Shown one piece after another: positions 40,461 to 49,045 of a stretch of DNA of 64,000 nt; within the stretch, counting starts at the first letter, position 1, and the number at the start of each line of letters is the position of its first letter. The DNA comes from Anaerolineales bacterium (lineage in GTDB: Bacteria; Chloroflexota; Anaerolineae; Anaerolineales; Villigracilaceae): assembly GCA_020634885.1 (NCBI GenBank), contig JACKAW010000002.1, forward strand, positions 552,546 to 616,545, in the 5' to 3' direction. The translations under genes and the position numbers were made by a program. Below the pieces are notes generated by a model, which was not told the origin of the DNA, ran no database searches, and saw nothing but the letters and a program-made list of their open reading frames with translations.

Positions 40461-42302
40461 ATGATCAATGTCAGTAAAGAACAATCCACTTTCATTACAT
40501 CGTCAATAATGTTTTTTATTCTGTTGGTGTTTTGGATTACATTGGCGCCCACCCAACTTGGCGGACCCCTGACGTATGTGATCGTGAACGGTAATAGTAT
40601 GGAGCCGGGTTTTCTGTTTGGAGACCTTGTACTTGTGCGGGCAGAACCTGTTTATGCGGTGGGGGATGCGATCGTCTATAAAGACCCGAATATCAGGCAG
40701 TTCGTTTTCCATCGCATTGTTGGTTTGAAACTCGACCATTTCATTACGCAAGGGGATAACAACAACTGGCAGGATACGCATCAACCAACCCACGGTGAAG
40801 TTGTTGGAAAGTTATGGGTGCATATCCCTAAACTTGGGAAAGCGATAGAGTGGTTTCGAATGCCGATGAATGCGGCAGTAACGACTGGATTGTTTGGAGC
40901 GTTGCTTATGTTGGACATGTTCAAAAATACGCCTCAGACCAAACGGAGGGGCGGGGTTCCATCCATTCAGTTTGGTGAACACTCCCAAGGATTATTTTGG
41001 GGAAGCGGGTTGATGGCTGTATTCTTCCTGGCATTGGGAATATATTCCTTCATTCATCCTCTCAACCAGCCCATGGAAAGTATTCCCTATGAACAAACAG
41101 GAGATTATTACTATTCTGCCACGGGCACGCCGGGGGTTTACGATCTGGATGTAGTCCGCTCGGGTGAGCCGGTCTTCCCCAAGTTGACATGTTTTCTTAA
41201 CGTCGGTTTCAACTACAACATTGGTGGCGGTCGCCTGCAAGGCATTGTTGGCAGCCATAAAATGTACGCCCGCATCCTAGACGAACAAAGCGGCTGGCAA
41301 CGGACTATTCCACTATATAACGACATGGCTTTTTCAGGCACTTCTTATTTCAGCACCGCTACCCTTGACTTGTGCCAGGTGGAAGCGATCGTTAATCTTG
41401 TAGAAGCCGAAGCTGGGTTAAAGCAGATTGCCTATACTCTGGAAATCATCACAGAAGCCTCATTTGTTGCCAATGCGGAAGGAAATCCGGTTCAGGATTC
41501 TTTCTCACAGGCATTGGTTTTCCAATACGATAAGATCCATTTTTACCTGAGCGAAATCCCTTCCCAGCCCGACCCACTGCATTTCTCGAAGCCAGGTGCC
41601 GTTGGAAGTTCTATTCCGCGCTTGAACACTCTTTCACTGTTTGGGTTAAGCGTGCCGGTTTGGACTCTACGTTTTATAGCTGTGTTCGGATTTGCCGTAT
41701 CTGGGTTGATCACCTTTGGTGTGGGTGTTGGTCTATATCAAACTGCCAGCCAAAGTGAAGAAGCGTTGACGCGATTAAAGTACAGCGCGATGATCGTCAA
41801 TATTCATGATCAGACTTTGCCGCCAGCCGCTGCCGTTGTAGATGTTGAGAATATGGATGACCTGGCACGGCTTGCCGAACGGAACAATACAATGATCTTG
41901 CATATGCGGCGGAACTTCCTGCATTTTTATTTTGTGCAAAGCCACGGGATAACCTATCGCTATGTGATCACAACCGGTAGGCAGGGCGTTGCCACGGTTG
42001 ATGAACTTGCCACAAAGACGGAACGAGCAGTCGTTGAAAATGTTGGTGTGCCTGTTGTAGTTCCTATCTCGCGAAATTCTCAGACATTTGAAGACCAGCC
42101 TATTCGAGTTCGCAATCGCCTGATCTATACATATCCTCCTCAAAAAGAGATTTGGGGGTTGGATGAAATCCAGCCTGAATCAGAACCACGATCGGAACGA
42201 ACATGGACAGGCAGCAAACCTCCCGAATATGTAACCGATGCCAGCCAGGTATTTGATGAAGCCCAATTGGATACCACAATGATGCATAAATTAAAGATAT
42301 GA
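40461..42302 (+). CDS. SipW-type (S26B) signal peptidase fused to a DUF5305-like region
   Basis: The N-terminal part is a signal peptidase of the archaeal/ER/SipW type: a membrane helix (ITSSIMFFILLVFWITLAP), Ser46 in VNGNSMEPGF, His84 in FVFHRIVG (where bacterial LepB has Lys) and Asp99 in TQGDNN. After two further helices comes an outer beta-rich region (about 200-400; YYSATGTPGVYDLDV, GEPVFPKL), which looks to me like DUF5305. Another helix (about 405-435) and a cytoplasmic C-terminal domain follow, so the protein is about 613 residues. It should process the secreted protein upstream and perhaps the RTX protein. A longer N-terminus from 40374 is possible, since no strong ribosome site marks either start. 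Confidence 0.82.
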   Translation: MINVSKEQSTFITSSIMFFILLVFWITLAPTQLGGPLTYVIVNGNSMEPGFLFGDLVLVRAEPVYAVGDAIVYKDPNIRQFVFHRIVGLKLDHFITQGDNNNWQDTHQPTHGEVVGKLWVHIPKLGKAIEWFRMPMNAAVTTGLFGALLMLDMFKNTPQTKRRGGVPSIQFGEHSQGLFWGSGLMAVFFLALGIYSFIHPLNQPMESIPYEQTGDYYYSATGTPGVYDLDVVRSGEPVFPKLTCFLNVGFNYNIGGGRLQGIVGSHKMYARILDEQSGWQRTIPLYNDMAFSGTSYFSTATLDLCQVEAIVNLVEAEAGLKQIAYTLEIITEASFVANAEGNPVQDSFSQALVFQYDKIHFYLSEIPSQPDPLHFSKPGAVGSSIPRLNTLSLFGLSVPVWTLRFIAVFGFAVSGLITFGVGVGLYQTASQSEEALTRLKYSAMIVNIHDQTLPPAAAVVDVENMDDLARLAERNNTMILHMRRNFLHFYFVQSHGITYRYVITTGRQGVATVDELATKTERAVVENVGVPVVVPISRNSQTFEDQPIRVRNRLIYTYPPQKEIWGLDEIQPESEPRSERTWTGSKPPEYVTDASQVFDEAQLDTTMMHKLKI

Positions 42303-42305
42303 CTC

Positions 42306-42695
42306 ATGCGAACCCTGCTTCGTTATTCCGTGTTTCTTCTGGCTGTTCTACTTATCTTCACTTCACTGACTGCAGTGGCGGCAATGAATACTGTTCCGCC
42401 TACACGGTTGGATGTTAATGTAGTTACATTTCAAGTAAATCATTTGCGTCCATCGGCGTGTGCAGGATTGACCCTGTCCAATCTTGTTACGGGTTCTGGC
42501 ATATTGATTGGCACCGAGGGCAATGACCTGATCCTCGCAAGTTCCGGCGCTGATACGATCGATGGATTGGGCGGCAGTGATTGTATCGTTGGTGGCAGCG
42601 GAGATGACATTATTACTGGCGGTAATGACGCCGATATCTGCGTCGGCGGCGATGGCAATGACCTGTTTACCGGTTGCGAGGGCGAGTTGCAATAA
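42306..42695 (+). CDS. Exported RTX-like calcium-binding protein
   Basis: The 129-residue protein starts four bases after the peptidase stop. A signal peptide (LRYSVFLLAVLLIFTSLTAV) is followed by about 35 residues of linker and then by hemolysin-type nonapeptide repeats: GTEGNDLIL, SSGADTIDG, LGGSDCIVG, GSGDDIITG, GNDADICVG and GDGNDLFTG. These fold as a parallel beta-roll with calcium once outside the cell. Cys residues in the mature part (at least four) are unusual for RTX repeats and could form disulfides. It is the last gene of the riboswitch operon. Confidence 0.85.
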   Translation: MRTLLRYSVFLLAVLLIFTSLTAVAAMNTVPPTRLDVNVVTFQVNHLRPSACAGLTLSNLVTGSGILIGTEGNDLILASSGADTIDGLGGSDCIVGGSGDDIITGGNDADICVGGDGNDLFTGCEGELQ

Positions 42696-42698
42696 TCT

Positions 42699-42706
42699 GA
42701 TATAAA
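42699..42706 (+). promoter_or_regulatory. Extended -10 promoter of the methyltransferase gene
   Basis: TGATATAAA (42698-42706) is an extended -10 element. Only seven bases separate it from the ATG at 42714, so the transcript would begin at or next to the start codon (leaderless). Confidence 0.5.
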
Positions 42707-42713
42707 CGGGGGC

Positions 42714-43337
42714 ATGAATATTCAAGATGCCTACAATGAATGGTCGGAGATTTACGACACGAATATCAACCGTACCCGTGATCTGGATGCAGAAACAACG
42801 CGCCTCATTCTTAAAGGACGGCGGTTCCCGTCCATTGTAGAGATCGGCTGCGGGACGGGCAAGAACACCGAGTTTTTGGCAGAGATTGGCGATACGGTGC
42901 TGGCATTCGATTTCTCTGAAAAAATGCTCGCCAAAGCCCGCAAAAAAGTGACGGCGAGTCACGTCCGCTTTGAACGGGCAGATATTACCCAGCCGTGGAA
43001 TTGCGAACCTGACTCTACAGACCTCATCACCTGCAACCTTGTGCTCGAACACATCCAAGACCTAAACCACATCTTCGCCCAAGCCGCACAGACACTTCGC
43101 CGTGGGGGCTGGTTCCTCATCAACGAGTTACATCCTTTCAAACAATACGGCGGCACCAAGGCCCGTTTTGAGCGCGAAAACGAGGTCATAGAAGTGGATG
43201 TCTTCGTCCATCATATTTCTGAGTTTATTCACGCGGCTGAGGGAACTGGGCTGAAATTATTGAAGTTGGATGAAGTCTGGCATGAGGATGATGCGGGTAA
43301 GCCCCCAAGGTTGGCGTCGTTCGTGTTTGGAAAATAA
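42714..43337 (+). CDS. Class I SAM-dependent methyltransferase
   Basis: The 207-residue protein has the Rossmann methyltransferase pattern: VEIGCGTGKNTEFLAEIG (SAM loop), VLAFDFSEKMLAKARKK, FERADITQPW, LITCNLVLEHI and TLRRGGWFLINELHP. It belongs to the UbiE/COQ5-like Methyltransf_11/25 group. The substrate is unknown. No ribosome site precedes the ATG, in line with a leaderless transcript from the extended -10 box just upstream. Confidence 0.88.
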   Translation: MNIQDAYNEWSEIYDTNINRTRDLDAETTRLILKGRRFPSIVEIGCGTGKNTEFLAEIGDTVLAFDFSEKMLAKARKKVTASHVRFERADITQPWNCEPDSTDLITCNLVLEHIQDLNHIFAQAAQTLRRGGWFLINELHPFKQYGGTKARFERENEVIEVDVFVHHISEFIHAAEGTGLKLLKLDEVWHEDDAGKPPRLASFVFGK

Positions 43338-43376
43338 TTGCATGTCACGCTTCAAGCGTGACATGCAATTATTTTT
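43336..43376. terminator. Bidirectional terminator between convergent genes
   Basis: AATTGCATGTCACGCTT pairs with AAGCGTGACATGCAATT and is followed by ATTTTTATT. It serves the methyltransferase gene and the convergent SUMF1-like gene. Confidence 0.82.
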
Positions 43377-43377
43377 A

Positions 43378-44598
43378 TTATCGTTTCCGTTTGGGCAAAT
43401 CGCACGCAAGCAGAACTGGGAATTGTTTATCTTTTATTTGTTCGCGGTAGGCGGTATGGAGCATGAACTCTTCGCCGCCGGTTTGCCACGGGAAGGATAA
43501 AAACCCACCGCCTCGCACGACGTTTGGAACGTCTCGCGGTTCCCAAGCGGACCCATCCGCTGGGGCGTTTTTGTAGCCCAAATGCCAGCTGTCTTCTACC
43601 CAGGTTCCCCAGCCGAGTCCGCACACACCGAAGGGATGTTCATCTTCAAGCGGTTCAGCAGAGAGGACACGGTTCGCATAGGCTTGTGGGTCTTCTTCAC
43701 CGTTTAGCCAGGCGCGCATTCCGCCTGCGCGGGCGATGTATTCCCACTCGGATTCGGTCAACAGGCGGGTATCGCTTTGCTCAGTGAGTTTGAGAACGAC
43801 CTTTGCCCCATACCAGTAGATGTTGTGATTGCCCTCCAACATCTCGGCGGTTTTGGTGAACTTCTTGGCTTGTGTGTTGGTAATGGGCGCTTGGGCACAT
43901 AAGAATGGCGGGAGTTTAACTTCATGCATGGGGCGGGCGGTTTCTGCAATATCGCGTGCGAAGAATTTTGCTTCTTCGTTGCCGTGTTTCTTTGCAAGGC
44001 GGGTGAGCTCTTTCTTTTCGTCGTCACTTAAGCCCATTGAATATTTCCCGCCGGGGATGGCGATGAAGTGCAGTTTGAGGGCAGTATGCTTGAAGCGCAT
44101 TAACTGGTGTTCACCGACCAGATCAGTAAAGGCAAAGTTTTCACCCAAAGACTTTGCGAGCAATTTGGCGGTTTTGGTCTTTTGAGCAACCTCCAGCTTG
44201 GACCAAACTTTCAGAGAAGCCAGCTCAAGCCACAAGTCTGTGTGTGAGGCGTTGCGGGTGGATTCGCGCAGGGGGTGTTGCACAACTCTATAACTTTTGC
44301 GGGTCATATCCACAAAGACGGCGTGCTCATAATCGAGGTAAGGGCGGTTCCATGTTGCACGGTCTCCAACGGAGAGTTTTTGCCCAATGATGTCGAAGTC
44401 GGCGGGGGAGAGCAGGGTTTTGAGATCATCAAAACTGGTAATGTGATCGAGGATGGTGTCGACCATTTGACCGATGAAACCGGGTTTGACATGCGCAAAT
44501 GAGATGCCATGTTGTTCAGCGATCTCTGTCAGGCGTTGACCTCGCAAGTGGCAAAGCCCGGCATGTACTCGCGGATATTCGATGATGTCGTAGTCCAT
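43378..44598 (-). CDS. SUMF1/FGE-fold protein, probably not a formylglycine enzyme
   Basis: The 406-residue protein has an uncharacterised N-terminal 165 residues and a C-terminal formylglycine-generating-enzyme fold: IPGGKYSMGLSD, PPFLCAQAPITNTQAKKF, LLTESEWEYIARAGG, and VVRGGGFLSFPW near the end. In true FGEs the segment after RGGS carries the active-site Cys. Here it reads GGGFLSFPW without Cys, so sulfatase maturation is unlikely. Related non-enzymatic SUMF1 modules serve in binding roles or in iron-dependent enzymes. No sulfatase gene is nearby. Confidence 0.8.
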   Translation of the reverse strand: MDYDIIEYPRVHAGLCHLRGQRLTEIAEQHGISFAHVKPGFIGQMVDTILDHITSFDDLKTLLSPADFDIIGQKLSVGDRATWNRPYLDYEHAVFVDMTRKSYRVVQHPLRESTRNASHTDLWLELASLKVWSKLEVAQKTKTAKLLAKSLGENFAFTDLVGEHQLMRFKHTALKLHFIAIPGGKYSMGLSDDEKKELTRLAKKHGNEEAKFFARDIAETARPMHEVKLPPFLCAQAPITNTQAKKFTKTAEMLEGNHNIYWYGAKVVLKLTEQSDTRLLTESEWEYIARAGGMRAWLNGEEDPQAYANRVLSAEPLEDEHPFGVCGLGWGTWVEDSWHLGYKNAPADGSAWEPRDVPNVVRGGGFLSFPWQTGGEEFMLHTAYREQIKDKQFPVLLACDLPKRKR

Positions 44599-44778
44599 TT
44601 TGGTCTCCGTTGCGGCGAAAGGATGTGGCGCATTGTACCCGCTGGATATTTTGCTGGAAAGTTTTTTACATCCCCCAATGGGCGGATTTTATTCGCAGGT
44701 GAACGAGGATTTCATTGAGTTGCTTTTGAGCCCAGCTTCATTGTAGAGTGTTGTGCGCAAGGGAATATCCTGAAAGGT

Positions 44779-44822
44779 AAAAAAGGAGACAGTCACTTTG
44801 GAGGTGACTGTCTCCTTTTTTA
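44779..44822. terminator. Terminator, GACAGTCA family copy 3
   Basis: AAAAAGGAGACAGTCAC pairs with GTGACTGTCTCCTTTTT. It ends the truncated DUF805 gene on the minus strand. The rest of 44599-44826 holds no gene that I can support. Confidence 0.82.
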
Positions 44823-44826
44823 TGAT

Positions 44827-45099
44827 TTATGCTGGCAGGGTATCTTCTGTCAATACTTTGGCGGGCCGAGCTGCCCAATAGAAGCCGAGGATGATGATGC
44901 CGCCGACGGGGATGAGCAGATAGAATAGCCACCAGGGATTGTTGCCGCCATCTCGCAGGCGACGTGCGCCGACTGCCAGCAAAGGCACAAGGCTGTCAAT
45001 CATAAAGATGGCACGCAGGGTTTCATCAATTTGAGTGAGGACTGCGGCAGAGAGAATGATGAAGAGGGCAAACCACCAAAATTCGGGGCGTGAGGCGCT
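44827..45099 (-). pseudogene. DUF805 membrane protein, 5'-truncated
   Basis: The minus-strand frame ending at TAA (44827-44829) encodes SASRPEFWWFALFIILSAAV, then an ARRLRDGGNNPWWLFYLLIP segment and a C-terminal helix. This is the DUF805 pattern of paired membrane helices with the conserved RLRD.G segment. The usual N-terminal stretch with the start Met and GRASR is missing. Upstream the frame runs directly into the stop codon of the WD40 gene (45106-45108), only three codons away, with no start codon or ribosome site between. It therefore looks like a remnant left when the WD40 segment was inserted. An internal Met could give a shortened product. Confidence 0.75.
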
Positions 45100-45105
45100 T
45101 TTATT

Positions 45106-46908
45106 TTATCCCGAAGAATCTTTAGAATTTAGTTGATCAAATCTTTCTATAAAAGGTGGATTATTTATGAACTCTTCGATATTGAATTCCCAAACCCGGA
45201 TCATATTGTGAATTTTCGCGGTGGCACTCTTGGATTTAATTTCATTAGCCGTGGTTACAAGTATGGGTAAAGATGGATGCCAGGCAAAGGCGTCTCCATT
45301 TTCATTCCTTTCTCTCAACACCATTAAGACCTTCCAGGAGGTTGTATCCCAAATAATAATGGTTCTATCTTCTCTGGATTTTGATGCCAGCAATCGCTCA
45401 TCAGCAGACAGGGTAATCCCGTCAACGATGCCTACATGTTCTTCAAGGGACGCAACCTTTTGAGAGGTTTCAATATTCCAAACTGCTATTGTGTTGTCAT
45501 GAGATGCTGAAAAAAGAAGCGGGCGTTTTTTTGCCCAAAGAAGCTGGTTTATATATAAGTTGTGCCCGGTAAGTTTTCGAGTTGCTTTTCTTATACTCGG
45601 ATCATAGAGGACGATCTCACTTTCCTCGTTGTCCGCGCCAGTTTTGTTTCTGAGTGCAAAAGCAAGCAAGTCCCCGTTTGGTGATAAGGCGATGGCGTTT
45701 ATTATGCCCCGAAATTCGGTCAGAAAGGGTTCTCTCTTGCCTGTTGAAATATCCAGAATGGAATAAGAGGGTTGAGGGTTTCCACCATCAGAAAGAAGGT
45801 ATCTTTTTCCATCATGGAAGGCGGTTACGATATGCAATTTATCTGTATCAACTATTTCTGAGAGTGTTTCTGTTGTTTGGGTGGAAAGGTCCCAAACTTC
45901 CACACTTCTTAAGTTTTCCGAACCTATAATTAAGTAATTGACAGCAAGTTTTTCCTTGCCTATCCAGAAGATGGAGTTTGGATAGGTTATGGTGGAGGGA
46001 TTTTTTTTCTCGCGAATAAGAATATGTTGACAATCATGGTCTTCGAAGTTCCAGACCAAGATCGATTCGTCTGCGGAGGTTGATACAAGTACCTTGCCAT
46101 CTCCAGACCATGTTAGGTTAGAAATTTTGTCTGTATGCCCACGCAAAAGATTTGTCAGGGTCATGCCGTTTATTGGAGCGCCGCCGATCTTAATGTACTC
46201 CCTAGACTCGTTAAGATTTTCTTTGCCGTATCGCTCCGCCCCATCAACGTATCTTAAAAGATTGATATTCCGCTTACTGATTTCTTGCCTGTTTTCTGAA
46301 AGAAGAGCTGATAATTCCTGCTTTTCTTCCTCCGGGAGACTCTCTAGAAAACTTTTACCGATTGGTTCAATAATCTTTTCTTTTAAGAAACTGATACACT
46401 GATCCCGCCAAGACTCGAGTTTTTTTACCGTGCTTCTTCTCTTATATCTTTGCCAAACCACTCTGATCCCTTCCGGCGTTAGAGGTAATCTTTTTAATTG
46501 CGATACACTGTTATCAAAATCACTGTATCTCGCGGTTCTAACCGCCTCGACCATGTCCGCAATATATGTAGGGTCTTTTGTGAGTTCATATAGAACGTAA
46601 ACAAGCACGCCAAAATCTCCTTTAGCGGAATTGCCTTTCGCACGATCAGACTTGGCTTCATTAAACCAGTGTTCGATGTTTGGAATAGCTTCAACCAACT
46701 GAAGTTCTAATGCTGCTAAAAGCGGATTTTTTTCAGGATTTTTCTTCAATCCTTCAAGAATAGCGGCTTTGGCTTTTTCCAGGTGACTGCCGCGAAGCTC
46801 TCTTAACGCTAGCACATCCATGCCCAGGGAATGTTCCCCGTAATTCGATGGGAAGCAAGTGCGCAGAAATGTATCGAGTAGGTTATCCATATCTGGGGTT
46901 TGAGACAT
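45106..46908 (-). CDS. WD40-repeat protein with unidentified N-terminal domain (probably acquired)
   Basis: The 600-residue soluble protein has an alpha-helical N-terminal 270 residues with no motif I recognise, then about six or seven WD40 repeats (LLRGHTDKISNLTWSGDGKV, KLTGHNLYINQLLWAKKRPL, SLEEHVGIVDGITLSADERL). WD40 propellers with helical N-terminal adaptors occur in signalling and conflict systems, but nothing specific can be assigned. The gene is visibly more A+T-rich than its neighbours. Its 3' end abuts a truncated DUF805 gene, both signs of recent transfer. A ribosome site (AGGAGG) precedes the ATG. Confidence 0.8.
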   Translation of the reverse strand: MSQTPDMDNLLDTFLRTCFPSNYGEHSLGMDVLALRELRGSHLEKAKAAILEGLKKNPEKNPLLAALELQLVEAIPNIEHWFNEAKSDRAKGNSAKGDFGVLVYVLYELTKDPTYIADMVEAVRTARYSDFDNSVSQLKRLPLTPEGIRVVWQRYKRRSTVKKLESWRDQCISFLKEKIIEPIGKSFLESLPEEEKQELSALLSENRQEISKRNINLLRYVDGAERYGKENLNESREYIKIGGAPINGMTLTNLLRGHTDKISNLTWSGDGKVLVSTSADESILVWNFEDHDCQHILIREKKNPSTITYPNSIFWIGKEKLAVNYLIIGSENLRSVEVWDLSTQTTETLSEIVDTDKLHIVTAFHDGKRYLLSDGGNPQPSYSILDISTGKREPFLTEFRGIINAIALSPNGDLLAFALRNKTGADNEESEIVLYDPSIRKATRKLTGHNLYINQLLWAKKRPLLFSASHDNTIAVWNIETSQKVASLEEHVGIVDGITLSADERLLASKSREDRTIIIWDTTSWKVLMVLRERNENGDAFAWHPSLPILVTTANEIKSKSATAKIHNMIRVWEFNIEEFINNPPFIERFDQLNSKDSSG

Positions 46909-47199
46909 TATTTCCTCCTGATGAGTTGTCCCGATTTTACATGAATTGCCCTAATGGGGACATGGTAGGCTGGCATTACAAATGTGACAGTTGACTGGCT
47001 TTTTCGTGACGCCTATCTGTGGAACACCTCACGGTGGAGCGGAAGGATAAATTGACTGTTATGCGATAAATAAACTTGTTTATTCATCTTATCAAAGCCT
47101 GACTGTTCTCACCTGCACCGTTGCGGACATAATCTCTGCGTGGACATGTTTCTAGATTTGCCAGCCTTTTGTGGAGCATGTCAGGTGTTTCTAGGTAAA
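46909..47199. other. Non-coding gap upstream of the WD40 gene
   Basis: No gene of reasonable length or RNA fold was recognised in either strand. A short palindrome AATAAACTTGTTTATT lies at about 47077-47092. Words such as GTGACAG, TTGACTG and GACTGTT recur across the gap and look like decayed copies of the GACAGTCA repeat. It is probably the promoter region of the WD40 gene plus the other edge of the inserted segment. Confidence 0.4.
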
Positions 47200-47232
47200 A
47201 AGTGACAGTCACCTCGTAGTTGACTGTCACTT
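47200..47232. terminator. Terminator-like hairpin, GACAGTCA family copy 4
   Basis: AAGTGACAGTCA (47200-47211) pairs perfectly with TGACTGTCACTT (47221-47232). It follows the mutase gene on the minus strand. Confidence 0.7.
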
Positions 47233-47260
47233 GAATACAACCTAATTTTTTTAATAAGGG

Positions 47261-48913
47261 CTAAAACCCTTCCGCCACGTACTCGCCCCACACGCCTCTT
47301 AGGGTGTTGCAGATCTCGCCGAGGGTCATGTCATTTTCCACACATTCGATGAAGAACGGCATCAGGTTTTCGGTGCCTTTGGCGGCTTCTACTAACCGTC
47401 CGCGCAACTCGGTCACGCGTCCCTCGTCTCGCCCCGCGCGCAGTTTCTTCAATTTCTCGCGTTGACCCAACTCAATGGACTGATCCACTTTCAGGCGTTC
47501 AAGCGTCAGGGTCTCGTCCACCGTGAATTGATTGACGCCCACGATCACTTGCTCTTTCTTCTCAATGGCTTGTTGCGCCGCATAGGCTGCGTTCTGAATT
47601 TCGTTCTGCATAAATCCGCGCTCGATGGATTGCATCGCGCCGCCCATTTCGTCAATTTGAGCAATGTAGGCTTGTGCGCCTTTTTCAATTTCATCGGTCA
47701 GATGTTCAATGAGATACGAACCCGCTAACGGGTCAATCGAGTCCGCTACGCCTGATTCATGCGCGATGATCTGTTGAGTCCGCAATGCCACGCGGACGGA
47801 TTTTTCGGTGGGCAGCCAGAGCGCTTCGTCCATGGAATTAGTGTGCAGGCTTTGCGTCCCACCGAGGACGGCAGAAAGTGCTTGCAAGGTCACACGCACG
47901 ACATTATTCTCGGGTTGTTGTGCGGTGAGGGTCGAACCGGCGGTTTGCGTATGGAAGCGTAACTGCCATGAAGATGGCTTCTGTGCCTTGAAACGTTCGC
48001 GCATGATGCGCGCCCACATGCGTCTCGCCGCGCGGAATTTGGCAACTTCTTCGAGCAGGTTGTTGTGCGCATTGAAGAAGAACGAAAGCTGACCCGCAAA
48101 ATCGTCGATGTTCAGTCCCGCCGCGAGCGCCGATTCTACGTAGGCGATTCCGTTCGCGAGGGTGAACGCCACTTCTTGCACGGCGGTCGAACCGGCTTCG
48201 CGGATGTGATAGCCCGAGATCGAGATCGTATTCCAATACGGCACTTCCTTCGAACAGAATTGGAAGATATCGGTGATGAGCCGCATGGATGGGGCAGGGG
48301 GGAAGATGTACGTTCCACGCGCCACATATTCTTTGAGAATATCGTTCTGGATCGTGCCGCGCAGCTCACGCATGTCCGCGCCCTGGCGTTTGGCAACGGC
48401 GATATACATGGCAAGCAGCACACCCGCGGGCGCGTTAATGGTCATGGATGTGGAAACTTTGTCGAGCGGAATTTGGTCGAACAATTGCTCCATGTCTTTG
48501 ATGGATGAAATGGACACGCCGACCTTGCCAACTTCACCTTGCGCAATGGGGTCGTCCGCATCGTACCCAATTTGAGTGGGGAGGTCGAACGCAACCGATA
48601 GCCCCGTTTGACCTTGTTCGAGCAAATAGCGGTACCGCTTGTTCGATTCTTCTGCCGTGGAAAAGCCCGCATACTGGCGCATCGTCCAAAAGCGGGAGCG
48701 GTACATGGTGGTCTGCACGCCGCGAGTGAAGGGGAATTCTCCAGGGTAGCCTAGTTTCTCTTCGTAGGTAGAATCAATTTCCGGCGGGATTGCGAGGCGC
48801 GGCATTTCGATTCCGGCTGTGGTTTCAAAACGCGCGCGGCGTTCCTTAAACTTATCCAACGATTTTTTGAGCGTGGTTTCCTGCCATTTTTTGAAGCGTT
48901 CACTGAGATTCAT
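47261..48913 (-). CDS. Acyl-CoA mutase large subunit (methylmalonyl-CoA mutase type)
   Basis: The 550-residue protein is the substrate-binding TIM-barrel chain of a B12-dependent acyl-CoA mutase. Family marks are YPGEFPFTRGVQTTMYRSRF, TMRQYAGF, SVAFDLPTQIGYDADDP, SMTINAPA, and later HTQTAGSTLTAQQPENNVVR with GGTQSLHTNSMDEAL. It lacks the cobalamin-binding domain, so it must pair with a small B12 subunit encoded elsewhere. The chain could act on methylmalonyl-CoA, or on ethylmalonyl- or isobutyryl-CoA, which I cannot separate by eye. The start at 48913 fits the family N-terminus. A longer frame to 48961 is unlikely. Confidence 0.93.
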   Translation of the reverse strand: MNLSERFKKWQETTLKKSLDKFKERRARFETTAGIEMPRLAIPPEIDSTYEEKLGYPGEFPFTRGVQTTMYRSRFWTMRQYAGFSTAEESNKRYRYLLEQGQTGLSVAFDLPTQIGYDADDPIAQGEVGKVGVSISSIKDMEQLFDQIPLDKVSTSMTINAPAGVLLAMYIAVAKRQGADMRELRGTIQNDILKEYVARGTYIFPPAPSMRLITDIFQFCSKEVPYWNTISISGYHIREAGSTAVQEVAFTLANGIAYVESALAAGLNIDDFAGQLSFFFNAHNNLLEEVAKFRAARRMWARIMRERFKAQKPSSWQLRFHTQTAGSTLTAQQPENNVVRVTLQALSAVLGGTQSLHTNSMDEALWLPTEKSVRVALRTQQIIAHESGVADSIDPLAGSYLIEHLTDEIEKGAQAYIAQIDEMGGAMQSIERGFMQNEIQNAAYAAQQAIEKKEQVIVGVNQFTVDETLTLERLKVDQSIELGQREKLKKLRAGRDEGRVTELRGRLVEAAKGTENLMPFFIECVENDMTLGEICNTLRGVWGEYVAEGF

Positions 48914-49045
48914 GGTTGCACCCGTGGGTCTAGGAATTTTCCATAGTATACAGCTAATCACAGAGCCTTATTAAAAGTGATTTGTAAGGTCGGGGCATGT
49001 ACTGGATGTGTTATGCTTGCGCAAAATTTTTTTGAGAGGAAAAGG

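Noticed and set aside
46981..47199. Insertion sequence or small RNA upstream of the WD40 gene
   Set aside because: No transposase fragment, terminal repeat pair or stable fold could be recognised. Only a short palindrome and decayed repeat words are seen.
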